A stretch of DNA of 64,000 nucleotides, taken from NCBI RefSeq assembly GCF_008017805.1, contig NZ_VRTT01000041.1, forward strand, positions 1 to 64,000, given 5' to 3'. Below are positions 26,096-35,455 of the stretch, piece by piece; position 1 is the stretch's first letter, and every line of letters begins with the position of its first letter. A program made the translations under genes and the position numbers. The notes beneath the pieces were generated by a model. It was not told where the DNA came from. It did no database searches and saw only the letters and a list, made by a program, of their open reading frames with translations. The DNA is from Paenibacillus sp. N3.4 (GTDB lineage: Bacteria > Bacillota > Bacilli > Paenibacillales > NBRC-103111).

Positions 26096-26753
26096 GAATT
26101 GGGCAACACTTACGCTTTGCCCGCGAACGCACCGAGGAATCTACTGATGACCGTGTCGATTATCTGAACTCCCGAGCCGAGCGCGGAACCGCAGTAAATC
26201 CGTCAACCCGTTCATCCTCAACAATGAGTTGTTCCATTCTGTTGTGGAAGAATGATTGATCAGATCGTCCAAGTTGACTGTTACGTTAATCTTGCATCGA
26301 CCTGCACAGAAGTAATTACAGGCCCACTTTCAATAGGTATTTGAAGCTTCATGAGCTCGAGGGGTTTGCTTTTATTGTTGGTAAATATTTTATCTAATAT
26401 TCCGTTGGTATTGCCAACTGCTGTGTTTTTAAGTTCGTTACCTTACTTCTTCTCTTTAAGGAAAGATGCCGGCCATAAATAGCTTTGCGTTGATACACTA
26501 CCTTCACTTCGCGGTCCACTCCATTCACTGAAGGAGCAATTAACTTAACCTTGTTAGTATTTAAGTTCTTCACAATTTCTGAACTTTTGTTAGGATTGCC
26601 CCCAATCGCTCATTTCTGAATCACCTCATAATCATTATGGGTCAACTTCTCACGAATCTCCCCTTAATATTAAAATGTTATAATAAGAAGATGCTTTAAA
26701 AAACACACTCATTCGTAATCGCAACTTCGACAGATCTGTAAATCGAAAATCAT
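26096..26753. other. Decayed coding remnants, right flank of the island
   Basis: No intact gene. On the plus strand about 26120-26254 reads RERTEESTDDRVDYLNSRAE and, after a one-base shift, FILNNELFHSVVEE followed by a stop. On the minus strand from about 26610 to 26285 two frames give SEIVKNLNTNKVKLIAPSVN and then TAVGNTNGILDKIFTNNKSK with an end at SVQVDARLT and a stop. I do not recognise either. Base composition is closer to the surrounding chromosome than to the Gabija-like pair. Confidence 0.4.
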
Positions 26754-27139
26754 TTAATTCCATTGTTTAGTTAGCTTTATTTTTATAATCTCCACTACTT
26801 CTTCCTGATTATTAAGATGAAGTTTACGGAATAGAGATACTGACTCTATTTCAAGGTCAGATAAGTATATTTCCTCATCAGTGAAATTATATACTTCACC
26901 TTCCTTAAATATTCTGAATGGCGGCTTATCGCCATCTTTATAATTGCCGAAAATTAACCATTCCATATTAATAAAAATTGTTTTCCTAATGCTTCCATTG
27001 TCTCAAATGACGGTTTACACCTATTGTTTTCGATATCGCTTAATGTGCCTTGTGAAACACCAATGAATTGTGAAAATGATTTTTGTTCAAGATGATTTGT
27101 CTTTCTAATAGATTTAATGCGTTCCCCGACTGTTTTCAA
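26754..27139 (-). pseudogene. XRE-family transcriptional regulator, one frameshift
   Basis: The N-terminal 55 residues are an XRE helix-turn-helix (MKTVGERIKSIRKTNHLEQK, then SFSQFIGVSQGTLSDIENNR). The rest reads in the next frame from NMEWLIFGNYKDGD, where this family normally has an N..WL..G segment. Adding one T to the T5 run at 26977-26973 joins them as GKQFFINMEWLIFG, giving a protein of about 128 residues. It is phage- or element-regulator-like and lies next to the defence island. Only one base is missing, so the gene may be intact in the real genome. A strong terminator separates it from glmS. Confidence 0.78.
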
Positions 27140-27163
27140 CGAAGATCAACTCCTATGTAAAGT

Positions 27164-27195
27164 GAAAAGAACCCGACGTTCATCGGGTTCTTTTC
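27164..27195 (-). terminator. glmS terminator
   Basis: A perfect 13-bp stem (GAAAAGAACCCGA/TCGGGTTCTTTTC) with a 6-base loop, 70 bases after the glmS stop. Because the arms are A- and T-rich it can work in both directions and also shields the XRE gene. Confidence 0.85.
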
Positions 27196-27265
27196 GTGAC
27201 CTTGATACAACTGCGGTTCCACACTTTTTTATCACCAGACACCCAACAGACTGAAACTTTCAAAC

Positions 27266-29095
27266 CTACTCCACAGTCACACTCTTCGCCAAATTCCGCG
27301 GCTTATCCACATCATTACCACGAGCCAATGATGCATAATACGACAGCAGTTGCAACGGAATTACTGCTAGAGCCGGTGAGAGCACATCCAGCGTTTTAGG
27401 AATCAAGAAGGTGCTGTCCACAGATTTCTGCAGCTCACGCTCGCCTTCTACGGCAATACCAAGAACATTGGCGCCGCGCGCTTTTACTTCTTTAATATTG
27501 CTCACTGTTTTCTCTTGAAGTTCATGCTGTGTAGCCAGAGCAATAACAGGGATATCATCCTCGATCAACGCAAGTGTTCCGTGTTTAAGTTCACCGGCTG
27601 GATAAGCTTCTGAGTGGATGTAAGAAATCTCTTTCAGCTTCAATGAACCTTCCAACGCCACGGCATAGTCCAAGCCTCTGCCAATGAAGAATAGATTGTC
27701 ATGTTTAGCCATTTCTTCGGCGACAACTTTAATCGCTTCTGCTTGCCCCAGAATCTCTTCTACTTGAGCAGGAAGCTCCCTTAATGCGGTAATCGCTTCT
27801 TTAATTTCCACAGCGGATTGCGTTCCCAATGTTTGCGCAAGGTGTAGTCCTAATAAATAGAAAGCTATCAGTTGTGAGGTGTAACCTTTTGTCGAAGCAA
27901 CGGCAATCTCCAGCCCTGCCCATGTTGTAATCACATCATCTGCTTCACGTGCCACTGAACTTCCAACTACATTCGTAATCGCAAGAACATGCGCACCTTG
28001 GTGCTTAGCTTCACGAAGAGCAGCAAGCGTATCCGCTGTTTCACCGGATTGGCTAACCACGATGACTAGCGTATCTTTGGTGATAATAGGTGAACGATAA
28101 CGGTATTCAGAAGCCACATCGGTTTCCACCGGAATGCGAGCCAGCTTTTCAATGACATACTTTCCAACCATACCTGCATGATAAGCAGTTCCGCAAGCCA
28201 CAATATGAATGCGGCTAATGTTACGAATAGCTTCGGCAGATAGCACAAGTTCATTCAATGTTACTGCGCTGCCATCTGTCGAAATACGGCTTCCCATGGT
28301 ATCACGATAGGCTTTGGGTTGGTCATAAATTTCTTTCAGCATAAAGTGATCATATCCGGCTTTTTCAGCTGTAATAATATCCCAATCGACATGAAACATT
28401 TCCCGGGAAATGAAATTACCTTCCAAAGTCATCAATTCGACACCATCTCGTGTCAAAAGTGCCATTTCGCCGTCATTTAAAATGAACACATTTCGCGTGT
28501 ATTCCAAAATAGCCGGAATATCCGAACCGATAAAGTTCTCTCCTTCACCGATACCGATGATCAATGGGCTAGCTTGACGAACAGCAACTAGTCGATCTGG
28601 TTCATACTCTGTCAAAACACCTAATGCAAAAGCGCCAGTCATATGCGTGACCGCTTTTTGTACCGCTTTGAGAATATCTCCTTCGTACAAATCAGCGATA
28701 AGATGAGAAATGACTTCTGTATCTGTCTCCGAAACAAAGTTGTGCCCTTTGGCCGTCAACTCTTCCTTCAAAGTGATGTAATTTTCAATGATTCCATTGT
28801 GTACAACAGAAAATTTCAATGAATTATCCGTATGAGGATGAGAATTTACGTCCGATGGTTTACCGTGGGTTGCCCAACGTGTATGTCCAATTCCTACGCT
28901 TCCTTGCAGGGGAGTTTCTTCTAATTTAGACTCCAGATTGGCTATACGTCCCTTGGCTTTCTTAATCTGCAGCCCGTCAGCTGTAAATACCGCTACACCT
29001 GCTGAATCGTACCCTCTATATTCGAGCTTTTTGAGCCCTTCTAATAAAATTTCCTGAGAATTCCGCTTACCAATATAACCAACGATTCCGCACAT
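27266..29095 (-). CDS. glmS: Glutamine-fructose-6-phosphate aminotransferase
   Basis: 609 residues. GlmS makes glucosamine-6-phosphate from fructose-6-phosphate and glutamine, the first step to UDP-GlcNAc and the cell wall. The N-terminal Cys2 nucleophile follows Met in MCGIVGYIGKRNSQE; glutaminase segments GHTRWATHG and SVVHNGIIENY are present. The isomerase half has two SIS domains (VACGTAYHAG, VVSQSGETADT, GRGLDYAVALEGSLKLKEIS) and the end is DVDKPRNLAKSVTVE. The ATG follows GGAGGT at 8 bases. A glmS ribozyme lies in the leader, so end-product control by glucosamine-6-phosphate is expected. Confidence 0.97.
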   Translation of the reverse strand: MCGIVGYIGKRNSQEILLEGLKKLEYRGYDSAGVAVFTADGLQIKKAKGRIANLESKLEETPLQGSVGIGHTRWATHGKPSDVNSHPHTDNSLKFSVVHNGIIENYITLKEELTAKGHNFVSETDTEVISHLIADLYEGDILKAVQKAVTHMTGAFALGVLTEYEPDRLVAVRQASPLIIGIGEGENFIGSDIPAILEYTRNVFILNDGEMALLTRDGVELMTLEGNFISREMFHVDWDIITAEKAGYDHFMLKEIYDQPKAYRDTMGSRISTDGSAVTLNELVLSAEAIRNISRIHIVACGTAYHAGMVGKYVIEKLARIPVETDVASEYRYRSPIITKDTLVIVVSQSGETADTLAALREAKHQGAHVLAITNVVGSSVAREADDVITTWAGLEIAVASTKGYTSQLIAFYLLGLHLAQTLGTQSAVEIKEAITALRELPAQVEEILGQAEAIKVVAEEMAKHDNLFFIGRGLDYAVALEGSLKLKEISYIHSEAYPAGELKHGTLALIEDDIPVIALATQHELQEKTVSNIKEVKARGANVLGIAVEGERELQKSVDSTFLIPKTLDVLSPALAVIPLQLLSYYASLARGNDVDKPRNLAKSVTVE

Positions 29096-29225
29096 AGTGT
29101 AGTACCTCCATAGTTTTATAAGCCTCTCCTAAAAGGGCTTTTTTTCAAAGATCTTGTTTTTGGGCAAAACAAATAAACCGTATATAATCGACTTTCATTA
29201 CGTTCATCTCAAAAATTGAATTGAT

Positions 29226-29388
29226 GTTGGATACTTGTCAGCCTGGTCGCCCAAGCGTTTTTGCTTTCCAACTTAACGGCATTCAAGATGCCGGAAGGTC
29301 CCCGCCGAATGTTTCGAACACCTTCACCTCGTCAACTCGCTGCGTAGTAGGTTCGCTACTTTTCCGATCGCTTGCGAGTTCTGGCGCT
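29226..29388 (-). ncRNA. glmS ribozyme/riboswitch
   Basis: The minus strand from 29388 begins AGCGCCAGAACTCGCAAGCG, the conserved 5' end of the glmS ribozyme (cleavage just before the first A). It continues with the conserved core GAGTTGACGAGGTGAAGG and TTCGGCGGGGACCTTCCGGC, ending near 29226 after the P4-type segments. The catalytic RNA uses glucosamine-6-phosphate as cofactor to cut the glmS mRNA. The order 5' end, P2 region, GACGAGGU core and GGCGG segment matches the Bacillus RNA as I know it. It lies 130 bases upstream of the glmS start. Confidence 0.93.
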
Positions 29389-29483
29389 ATTTATTCCATG
29401 ATTAACCTCTACCCTGCCTTTCCTTCTTGAGTCAAATCCATCATATTCATTTTGGAGCGAGCTTGCAACTCCTTTTTTCTTGA

Positions 29484-29522
29484 GAAAATCCCCATTTCGC
29501 CAAATCAAACGAAAAGGGGACT
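29484..29522 (-). terminator. glmM terminator
   Basis: Minus strand: TCCCCTTTTCG, loop, CGAAATGGGGA, then TTTTC. The stem has one mismatch. It lies directly after the glmM stop and before the glmS leader, so glmS should have its own promoter between it and the ribozyme. Confidence 0.65.
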
Positions 29523-29530
29523 CGAAAACA

Positions 29531-30870
29531 CTACACTAACTGTTCTTGAATCACCTTGGCAATATCATGAACGTAGGCTTCTACTTGCTCTTTATCAGGG
29601 CCTTCTGCCATGACTCGAATCAATGACTCCGTTCCGGAAGGACGTACCAATACACGCCCGTTGTCGCCTAATTCTTCTTCAACTTTGCGAATGGCCTGTT
29701 CAATGATCGCGTTATCTTTGAGCTTACTCTTGTCAGCCACACGAATGTTGACCAAAAGCTGCGGGTATTTACGCATAATCGCTTTTAATTCACTCAGTTT
29801 TTGGCCTGATTGCACCATCGTGTTAACCAGCTGTATAGCCGTAAGAATACCATCGCCCGTAGAAATATAATCTAGGAATATGACATGTCCAGACTGCTCT
29901 CCGCCTAAGTTATACCCGCCTTTACGCATCTCTTCCATCACGTAGCGATCTCCTACAGCGGTTTGCAAAGATTTAAGACCTGCTTTCTCGATACCTTTAA
30001 AAAACCCTATATTAGCCATCACCGTTGTCACGATCGTTCCGTGGTTCAGCTTCCCTGTTTGGTTAAGCGCGTTGCCTAGAATGCTCAGGATGAAATCGCC
30101 ATCTACTTCAGCTCCCGTTTCATCGATCGCAATCAGACGATCGGCATCTCCGTCGAAAGCCAGCCCAATAGCCGCTCCGTGCTTCACTACTTCTTCGCGT
30201 AACTTCTCAGGATGCGTAGAGCCGCACTTATCGTTGATGTTGCGACCATTCGGCTCTGCACCGATGGTAATCACTTCCGCTCCTAGCTCGCGGAAAACTT
30301 GAGGCGCCAGCTCGAAAGCTGAGCCATTCGCGCAATCCAAAACAACCTTGTATCCAGTAAAAGACTCGGATACGGTCTCTTTTAAGAACGCCACATAGGC
30401 TAGTTTAGCATCTGGCTGATCTGATACGGTTCCTATCTCTCCGGCAACAGGGCGAGGCAATTCATCTACTGCCGCGTCAGCAGCTGCTCAATTTCAAGTT
30501 CAGTCTCGTCCAATAGTTTAAAGCCATCGCCACCAAAAAACTTAATCCCATTATCTTCAACCGGGTTATGCGAAGCCGAAATCATTACGCCCGCATCAGC
30601 TCCGAGCGTCTTCGTCAAATAAGCTACTGCTGGTGTACTCACAACACCGATCCGAATAACCTCTACACCAATGGATAACAAGCCCGCCACGAGAGCAGCT
30701 TCCAACATAGGTCCTGAAATTCGTGTGTCGCGGCCAATAACAACCTTTGGATGCTGCGCTTGTCTCGTTAATACATAACCGCCGCAGCGGCCAACTTTAT
30801 AAGCTAATTCTGGTGTAAGTTCGCCATTAGCGACACCACGTACACCATCCGTCCCAAAATATTTCCCCAT
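29531..30870 (-). pseudogene. glmM: Phosphoglucosamine mutase, one frameshift
   Basis: GlmM converts glucosamine-6-phosphate to glucosamine-1-phosphate. The 5' part has MGKYFGTDGVRGVANGEL and the phospho-serine loop GVMISASHNPVEDNG. The 3' part has the metal loop LAFDGDADRLIA, the sugar loop GGEQSGHVIF and the phosphate loop VRPSGTESLIRVM. The frame breaks at QLLTRQ, where CAGTAG should be CAGGTAG; restoring one G (about 30468) gives QVDELPRPVAGEIG and a protein of about 446 residues, the normal length. Since GlmM is essential in related bacteria, this single-base loss is most likely a sequence error. The ATG follows AGAGGAG. It is operonic with cdaR. Confidence 0.93.
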
Positions 30871-30900
30871 ATCTTTGTTCTCCTCTTTCTCTATAACCTT

Positions 30901-32145
30901 TTATGGATTTGCTGTTTTTGGTGCTTTCTCACTGATTTCAACTGTTGCCTTCACTTGCTGCGGCGTAGCAAATTTCACATAAGTTGGTAAATTAACCGTT
31001 ACATTCACCTCATGCTTACCAGGCGGCAAATTACTTACATCCAGTATAGCCTGCACATCCTGCACTTTAATTTGATCAATTAATGTAGGAGCTCCTTCAA
31101 CCGTCATGGATAGCTTAGCCGTCTCCGGCAGAACAACCTTCGTGTTGTAATTTTCATTTTGACCGATAATGGTCAGCGGAATATTATCCAGCACCTTTGT
31201 AATCGAAGGTACTACTTCTACATGCACCGTTACTTTGGCAGGATCCAATTGAGTTACTTTATTCCTAAGCGGGATGTCCAGTGAATAATCCTTCGTTTCC
31301 TTAATATCCTGCACGTTAAGCTGCGGGCCTTGATAAAATTCCAGTTTATCGACAACATCTTGTGTACCATAAACCGTTATTTTATCCGGATTTTGCGTCA
31401 CCTGAGAGATCGCGAACCCCTTTGGCGGTTCTCCGGTTATCTTGATCTGCAGAGGAATGGTTTGGAACGGACTCGTAATCGGAACTTCCACATCAACAAC
31501 AGATGGATTCATATTCACAGTTACTTCTTTTCCATCCTTATCAAAAGCCTGCAGCCTCACTTGCTTCGTAACAGCAGATTGCGCCTTATCAACAGATACC
31601 TCACCGCGTACGTTCTCAATCTGTCCGAGTTTACTGGTGGGCGCCGTAATATAAACCTTATTTGGTTTCACGATAGGCTGGCCTGCTTTAAGTCCTGCCG
31701 CAGGTGTCCCTTTCAGATTAATGACAACAGGCACTTCTTTCATCTGCAGCTCTTCAATAACGACATGCACGGTTCTCGGCACAATCTGGACATCGACATC
31801 CGAAGGAAAACCGACTGCTTTCAGCATGAGCTGTTGATCGCCTTTGCCCACCTGGGTTAAATCCAACTCGATTTGATAATTGTTGTTCGTCGTTACCTTT
31901 TTAACAGAAGCTTCTTTTCCGCTCAGAATAACCTGTACATTAGAAGGCGTCATCGACGAGATGAAATAATGACTTTCATCATACTTGGTCGTAATGGCAA
32001 CATTATTAATCGTTTCTTCACGTTCTCTAAGCGGTGAATTTCCCGAAAGATTCGTTTGATCCATATGAACAACAACCCACAGCAAAATCCCTATAATAAG
32101 CGCGACAACTCGCACTACATTCGTATTACGCAGCCATTTATCCAT
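30901..32145 (-). CDS. cdaR: CdaA regulatory protein CdaR (YbbR repeats)
   Basis: 414 residues with one N-terminal membrane helix (VVRVVALIIGILLWVVVHM, about 9-27) and an extracellular region of YbbR-type beta repeats (for example VPVVINLKGTPAAGL, IPLQIKITGEPPKGF, IPLTIIGQNENYN). CdaR modulates the membrane di-adenylate cyclase CdaA. It overlaps cdaA by 8 bases and precedes glmM, the conserved cdaA-cdaR-glmM order. Confidence 0.93.
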   Translation of the reverse strand: MDKWLRNTNVVRVVALIIGILLWVVVHMDQTNLSGNSPLREREETINNVAITTKYDESHYFISSMTPSNVQVILSGKEASVKKVTTNNNYQIELDLTQVGKGDQQLMLKAVGFPSDVDVQIVPRTVHVVIEELQMKEVPVVINLKGTPAAGLKAGQPIVKPNKVYITAPTSKLGQIENVRGEVSVDKAQSAVTKQVRLQAFDKDGKEVTVNMNPSVVDVEVPITSPFQTIPLQIKITGEPPKGFAISQVTQNPDKITVYGTQDVVDKLEFYQGPQLNVQDIKETKDYSLDIPLRNKVTQLDPAKVTVHVEVVPSITKVLDNIPLTIIGQNENYNTKVVLPETAKLSMTVEGAPTLIDQIKVQDVQAILDVSNLPPGKHEVNVTVNLPTYVKFATPQQVKATVEISEKAPKTANP

Positions 32146-32956
32146 TTGAACGTCCCCTCCATTTCATGAAAGGGTTCTTTTCTTTTGCTTTCGTTTTTGG
32201 CTTTAGTTCTTCAAATAACTTAGCGATCAGAGATTCCTCTTTAATATCCCGAACGATATGGCCATTCATGGTCAATGAGATTTGTCCGGTTTCTTCAGAA
32301 ACAATAATGCACATCGCATCCGAAACCTCACTCATTCCAATGGCAGCCCGATGCCTAGTCCCAAGCTCCTTGCTAATGAAAGGATTTTCAGACAGTGGTA
32401 AATAGCAGCCAGCAGCCATTAACTGGCCCTGCCGAATAATAACAGCTCCATCGTGAAGCGGTGTGTTAGGTATAAAAATATTAATCAAGAGCTCCGCACT
32501 GATTTTGCTCTCTATCGCAATGCCGGATTCTACATAATCGGTTAGACCTGTTTCTTTCTCAAAAACAATCAAGGCCCCTATCTTTCGTTTAGCCAAATAA
32601 TTCGCGGCTCTTATCACTTCACCAATACGCTTATTCACATCTTGATCTTCTTCAGATGAAGACCGGCTGCTGAAAAGCTTACCGCGGCCCAACTGCTCTA
32701 AGGCTCGACGCAGCTCTGGCTGGAATATGATAATAACCCCAAGAACCCCAAACGTGAAGGTCTGATTCATCATCCATTGCAAAGTACTTAATTTAAACCA
32801 AATACTTAACGCCCATGTAATGACGACCACAAGGATCCCCTTCATGAGTTGAATTGCTCTTGTCCCACGCACTAGCAGGATCAATTTATAAATCACATAG
32901 CTAACGATGAGAATATCGACAATATCCTTAGCCGAAATGCTCGTGAGTAAGTCCAT
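32138..32956 (-). CDS. cdaA: Membrane diadenylate cyclase
   Basis: 272 residues. Three N-terminal hydrophobic segments (about 11-28, 37-55 and 62-77) anchor a DAC domain with the catalytic LHDGAVI and GTRHRAA motifs. It makes cyclic di-AMP from two ATP, a second messenger for potassium and cell-wall homeostasis. The C-terminus is basic. It is followed by cdaR with an overlap. Confidence 0.95.
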   Translation of the reverse strand: MDLLTSISAKDIVDILIVSYVIYKLILLVRGTRAIQLMKGILVVVITWALSIWFKLSTLQWMMNQTFTFGVLGVIIIFQPELRRALEQLGRGKLFSSRSSSEEDQDVNKRIGEVIRAANYLAKRKIGALIVFEKETGLTDYVESGIAIESKISAELLINIFIPNTPLHDGAVIIRQGQLMAAGCYLPLSENPFISKELGTRHRAAIGMSEVSDAMCIIVSEETGQISLTMNGHIVRDIKEESLIAKLFEELKPKTKAKEKNPFMKWRGRSNG

Positions 32957-33086
32957 TTATTATTCTCCCCCAGGCGACAGCAACCATTGTTCTCTCTAAT
33001 ATAGAATCATAACATAATCCCCGTTATACTTCTATTTTTCTGCCATTACGAGAAATTAATCATGTAATCTTGAGGACTTTTCATAC

Positions 33087-33129
33087 AAAAAAACGCCCTC
33101 ATCCGGCAGAAGCCGTGTCGATGACGTTT
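33087..33129 (-). terminator. Terminator after rsiW
   Basis: Minus strand: AAACGTCATCGACACGGC pairs with GCCGGATGAGGGCGTTT (some mismatches), followed by TTTTTG. It separates the sigW-rsiW unit from cdaA. Confidence 0.75.
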
Positions 33130-33133
33130 CAAT

Positions 33134-33739
33134 TTAATTCGAAAACATACCCACGAATTCATTTAATTTATACCAAATCCAGCCAAGCGCTTCATCTACT
33201 TGTGTTACTTGCCCAGAAATATGCGCGGTTGATGCTAGGTTTAGGGTCCCATCAATAACAATTAGGTTACCTGTCACATCACCTTCCACCTTCAGCGTTC
33301 CACGTTGTACAACAAGATCGCCTTTGACCGTATGCCCCTCTGGCACTGTTACCGTATCCCCTTGAATCACAACATCTTGAAGATCGTTACCCTTAACCAT
33401 CAAATTTTTATCGTCATTCCACATGGACATGAAACTACCGAACATGACTGTTGCGAATACAACAGCTACAGAGATACCTGGATGCTTGCGTATCCAATAC
33501 ATCCAAGAGCTACGCTTCTTAATCGGAGGCAGTCCGCTCATGATTTGTGCAGTCAACGTATTAGGCACACTGATTGGCGACAGCATTCTGACGATCGCAT
33601 CTGTTTTCTCTAATTCTTTGAACAAAGTATGGCAGGCCTTGCAGGAAATCAGATGCTCTTTCAATTGCCTTGCTTCCAATCCGTGCAAATCACCGTCGAG
33701 ATATTCATGTATGAGCGGGAGGGCTTCCTTACAATTCAT
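33134..33739 (-). CDS. rsiW: Anti-sigma-W factor
   Basis: 201 residues. A zinc-finger anti-sigma domain is visible at the N-terminus (MNCKEALPLIHEYLDGDL and HLISCKACHTLF, the HxxxCxxC motif). A single membrane helix at about 90-107 follows, then an extracellular tail rich in V/G/T repeats (DTVTVPEGHTVKGDLVVQRG, TLNLASTAHISGQV) resembling bactofilin-like beta-helix sequence. In Bacillus, RsiW is cleaved during envelope stress to free SigW. It lies 69 bases after sigW, in the classic arrangement. Confidence 0.92.
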   Translation of the reverse strand: MNCKEALPLIHEYLDGDLHGLEARQLKEHLISCKACHTLFKELEKTDAIVRMLSPISVPNTLTAQIMSGLPPIKKRSSWMYWIRKHPGISVAVVFATVMFGSFMSMWNDDKNLMVKGNDLQDVVIQGDTVTVPEGHTVKGDLVVQRGTLKVEGDVTGNLIVIDGTLNLASTAHISGQVTQVDEALGWIWYKLNEFVGMFSN

Positions 33740-33808
33740 GATTCAGCCACCCCTTTCTTCAGCTTTTGCGGTATGTCGTATACCATACGTTTGGCATTCA
33801 AATATGTT

Positions 33809-34405
33809 TCACAATGGAATAGGATTATTAATTTCAAAATGTTCCTCCTGCTCCAGCTTCTTGCGCAAATACTCACGCCCGCGATGAACACGTGTTTTAA
33901 TGGTTGTCACCGGCATATCCAGCACTTCCCCGATCTCTTGCAAAGACATATCGTGCAAATAGCGAAGAATGACCACAGATTTATATTTCTCAGGCAGCGT
34001 CTCGATCGCACGGCGAATATGTTCCTGCGTTTCCGATACAATGACCTGCTTCTCAGGCGTGTCTTCATGGCTCGGCAGCATGCCGTAATAGTCGCTGCCT
34101 TCGCCATCTTGTATTTCCGCATCCAATGAATATATATTTTTCTTTCTGCGCAGCTTATCAATACACAAATTGGTCCCTATACGGAAAATCCAAGTAGAAA
34201 ATTTTTGATTCTCATCGTATCGATGGAGATTCGTATACACACGCAGGAAAGTCTCCTGTACGGCATCCTCAGCCTCTTGTTTATTATGCAGCATACGATA
34301 AGCCAAATGAAAGATCTTATCCTTATAGAGGTCTACAAGCTCTGCAAAAGCATTCCGATCTCCATTCCTGGCTAGCTTCGCCAGACGTGCTTCCACAAAG
34401 TTCAA
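33809..34405 (-). CDS. sigW: RNA polymerase ECF sigma factor SigW
   Basis: 198 residues with region 2 (FAELVDLYKDKIFHLAYRML, EDAVQETFLRVY, KFSTWIFRIGTNLCIDKLRR) and region 4 (LPEKYKSVVILRYLHDMSLQ, GEVLDMPVTTIKTRVHRGRE), closely like SigW. It directs envelope-stress genes. The first start is TTG with GGAGG about 8 bases upstream; an in-frame GTG lies three codons later. A SigW-type promoter upstream fits autoregulation. Confidence 0.95.
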   Translation of the reverse strand: MNFVEARLAKLARNGDRNAFAELVDLYKDKIFHLAYRMLHNKQEAEDAVQETFLRVYTNLHRYDENQKFSTWIFRIGTNLCIDKLRRKKNIYSLDAEIQDGEGSDYYGMLPSHEDTPEKQVIVSETQEHIRRAIETLPEKYKSVVILRYLHDMSLQEIGEVLDMPVTTIKTRVHRGREYLRKKLEQEEHFEINNPIPL

Positions 34406-34452
34406 TTCGATTTCCTCCGGCTCCTTAACAATTCAACCTCACTACTTATCAT

Positions 34453-34478
34453 TACCCATAACTTATGTTTTGGTTTCA
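34453..34478 (-). promoter_or_regulatory. Candidate SigW autoregulatory promoter
   Basis: The minus strand has TGAAAC, 16 bases, then GGTA, against the SigW consensus TGAAAC-N16-CGTA. It is about 50 bases upstream of sigW and overlaps the stop end of the EamA transporter gene. Confidence 0.55.
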
Positions 34479-35367
34479 GAAATAATAATGCCTCCCAGAA
34501 TGAAGCCCATTCCTACCCATTGCAGACCACTAACGGGCTCTCCAATAAGCAAGTAGGCGGCTATAACAGCAACAGGGAGTTCAACCGATCCAAGCATGGC
34601 GGCAAGCGTACTGCCAACACGCGGAATTCCGATATTAAAAGCTACGGTAGGGACGACCTGACCCAAGAAGCCAAGTAAAAGTCCCCATAATAGTAAGCTT
34701 CCTCCATGCTCACCAACAAATACAGTAGGAGGATACAATATATACATCACAGGCATTGCCGCGGTAAGCATAATCGCCGAATTCATAAGTGGAGGCAGCT
34801 TGCTAACAACTTGTCCTGTGCAAAAAAGAAATAGGCCATAAGTCAAAGCCGATAGGAATCCATAAACGATCCCTGATGCACTCATCTGATGCCAATCTAT
34901 CTCAAATATATTAACGGCCAACAACGTTCCCAGCATAATGATAACAATCGCTGCACCTTCTGCTTTTTTGGGAGCCCGGCGTTTGACGATACAATCCATA
35001 GCAATAGTTATCCAAGTAAATTGAAAAAGAAGAATAATGGATATAGAGGCGTTCAGTTGCTGTAATGCCAAATTGTAAAAAACCGTCGTTAAGGACAACC
35101 CAAAAATGCCAATCAAACCAAGCTTAATCCAAGGTCCCTTGAAAGGATTGACCCAAGATTTCTTATGAAAAGTATTAACAACCATACAAAAAGAGTACCC
35201 ATCGTCATCTGAGCCGGTGTAATTTGTCCATCAGAAAACCCTCGATCATAGGCCATTTTGATAAACGAGGACAGCAAGCCATAGCTTGCAGCTCCTATAA
35301 TGACAAGGCACATTGCTAACCATCGTCCCATTTTACTGTACAACCCCCGTCTTTGCATACCCAGCAT
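34463..35367 (-). pseudogene. EamA/DMT-family transporter, one frameshift
   Basis: About ten hydrophobic segments of the drug/metabolite (EamA, RhaT-like) family in two halves. The 5' frame gives WLAMCLVIIGAASYGLLSSF and LFVWLLILF. The 3' frame gives FGLSLTTVFYNLALQQLNAS, VPTVAFNIGIPRVGSTLAAM and the C-terminal LLIGEPVSGLQWVGMGFILG. One T restored in the T4 run near 35168 joins them as WLLILFHKKSWVNPFKG, about 300 residues, the usual length. The leftmost ATG is at 35367, but the Met at 35331 (MGRWLAM) is the likely start. The substrate is unknown. Confidence 0.82.
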
Positions 35368-35371
35368 AATG

Positions 35372-35411
35372 AAAAAGCCGAGCTGCCTCCTAAGAAGGCC
35401 CCCGACTTCAT
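35372..35411 (-). terminator. ppc terminator
   Basis: Minus strand: AGTCGGGGGCCTTC, loop TTAG, GAGGCAGCTCGGCT, then TTTTTC. It lies 45 bases after the ppc stop. Confidence 0.75.
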
Positions 35412-35455
35412 CATCCTTGTATCTTTAGCTTTGTTCTATGTCAGTCGTTTCATTA

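Noticed and set aside
29221..29430. A plus-strand open frame of 69 codons upstream of glmS
   Set aside because: It is the antisense of the glmS ribozyme and its leader.
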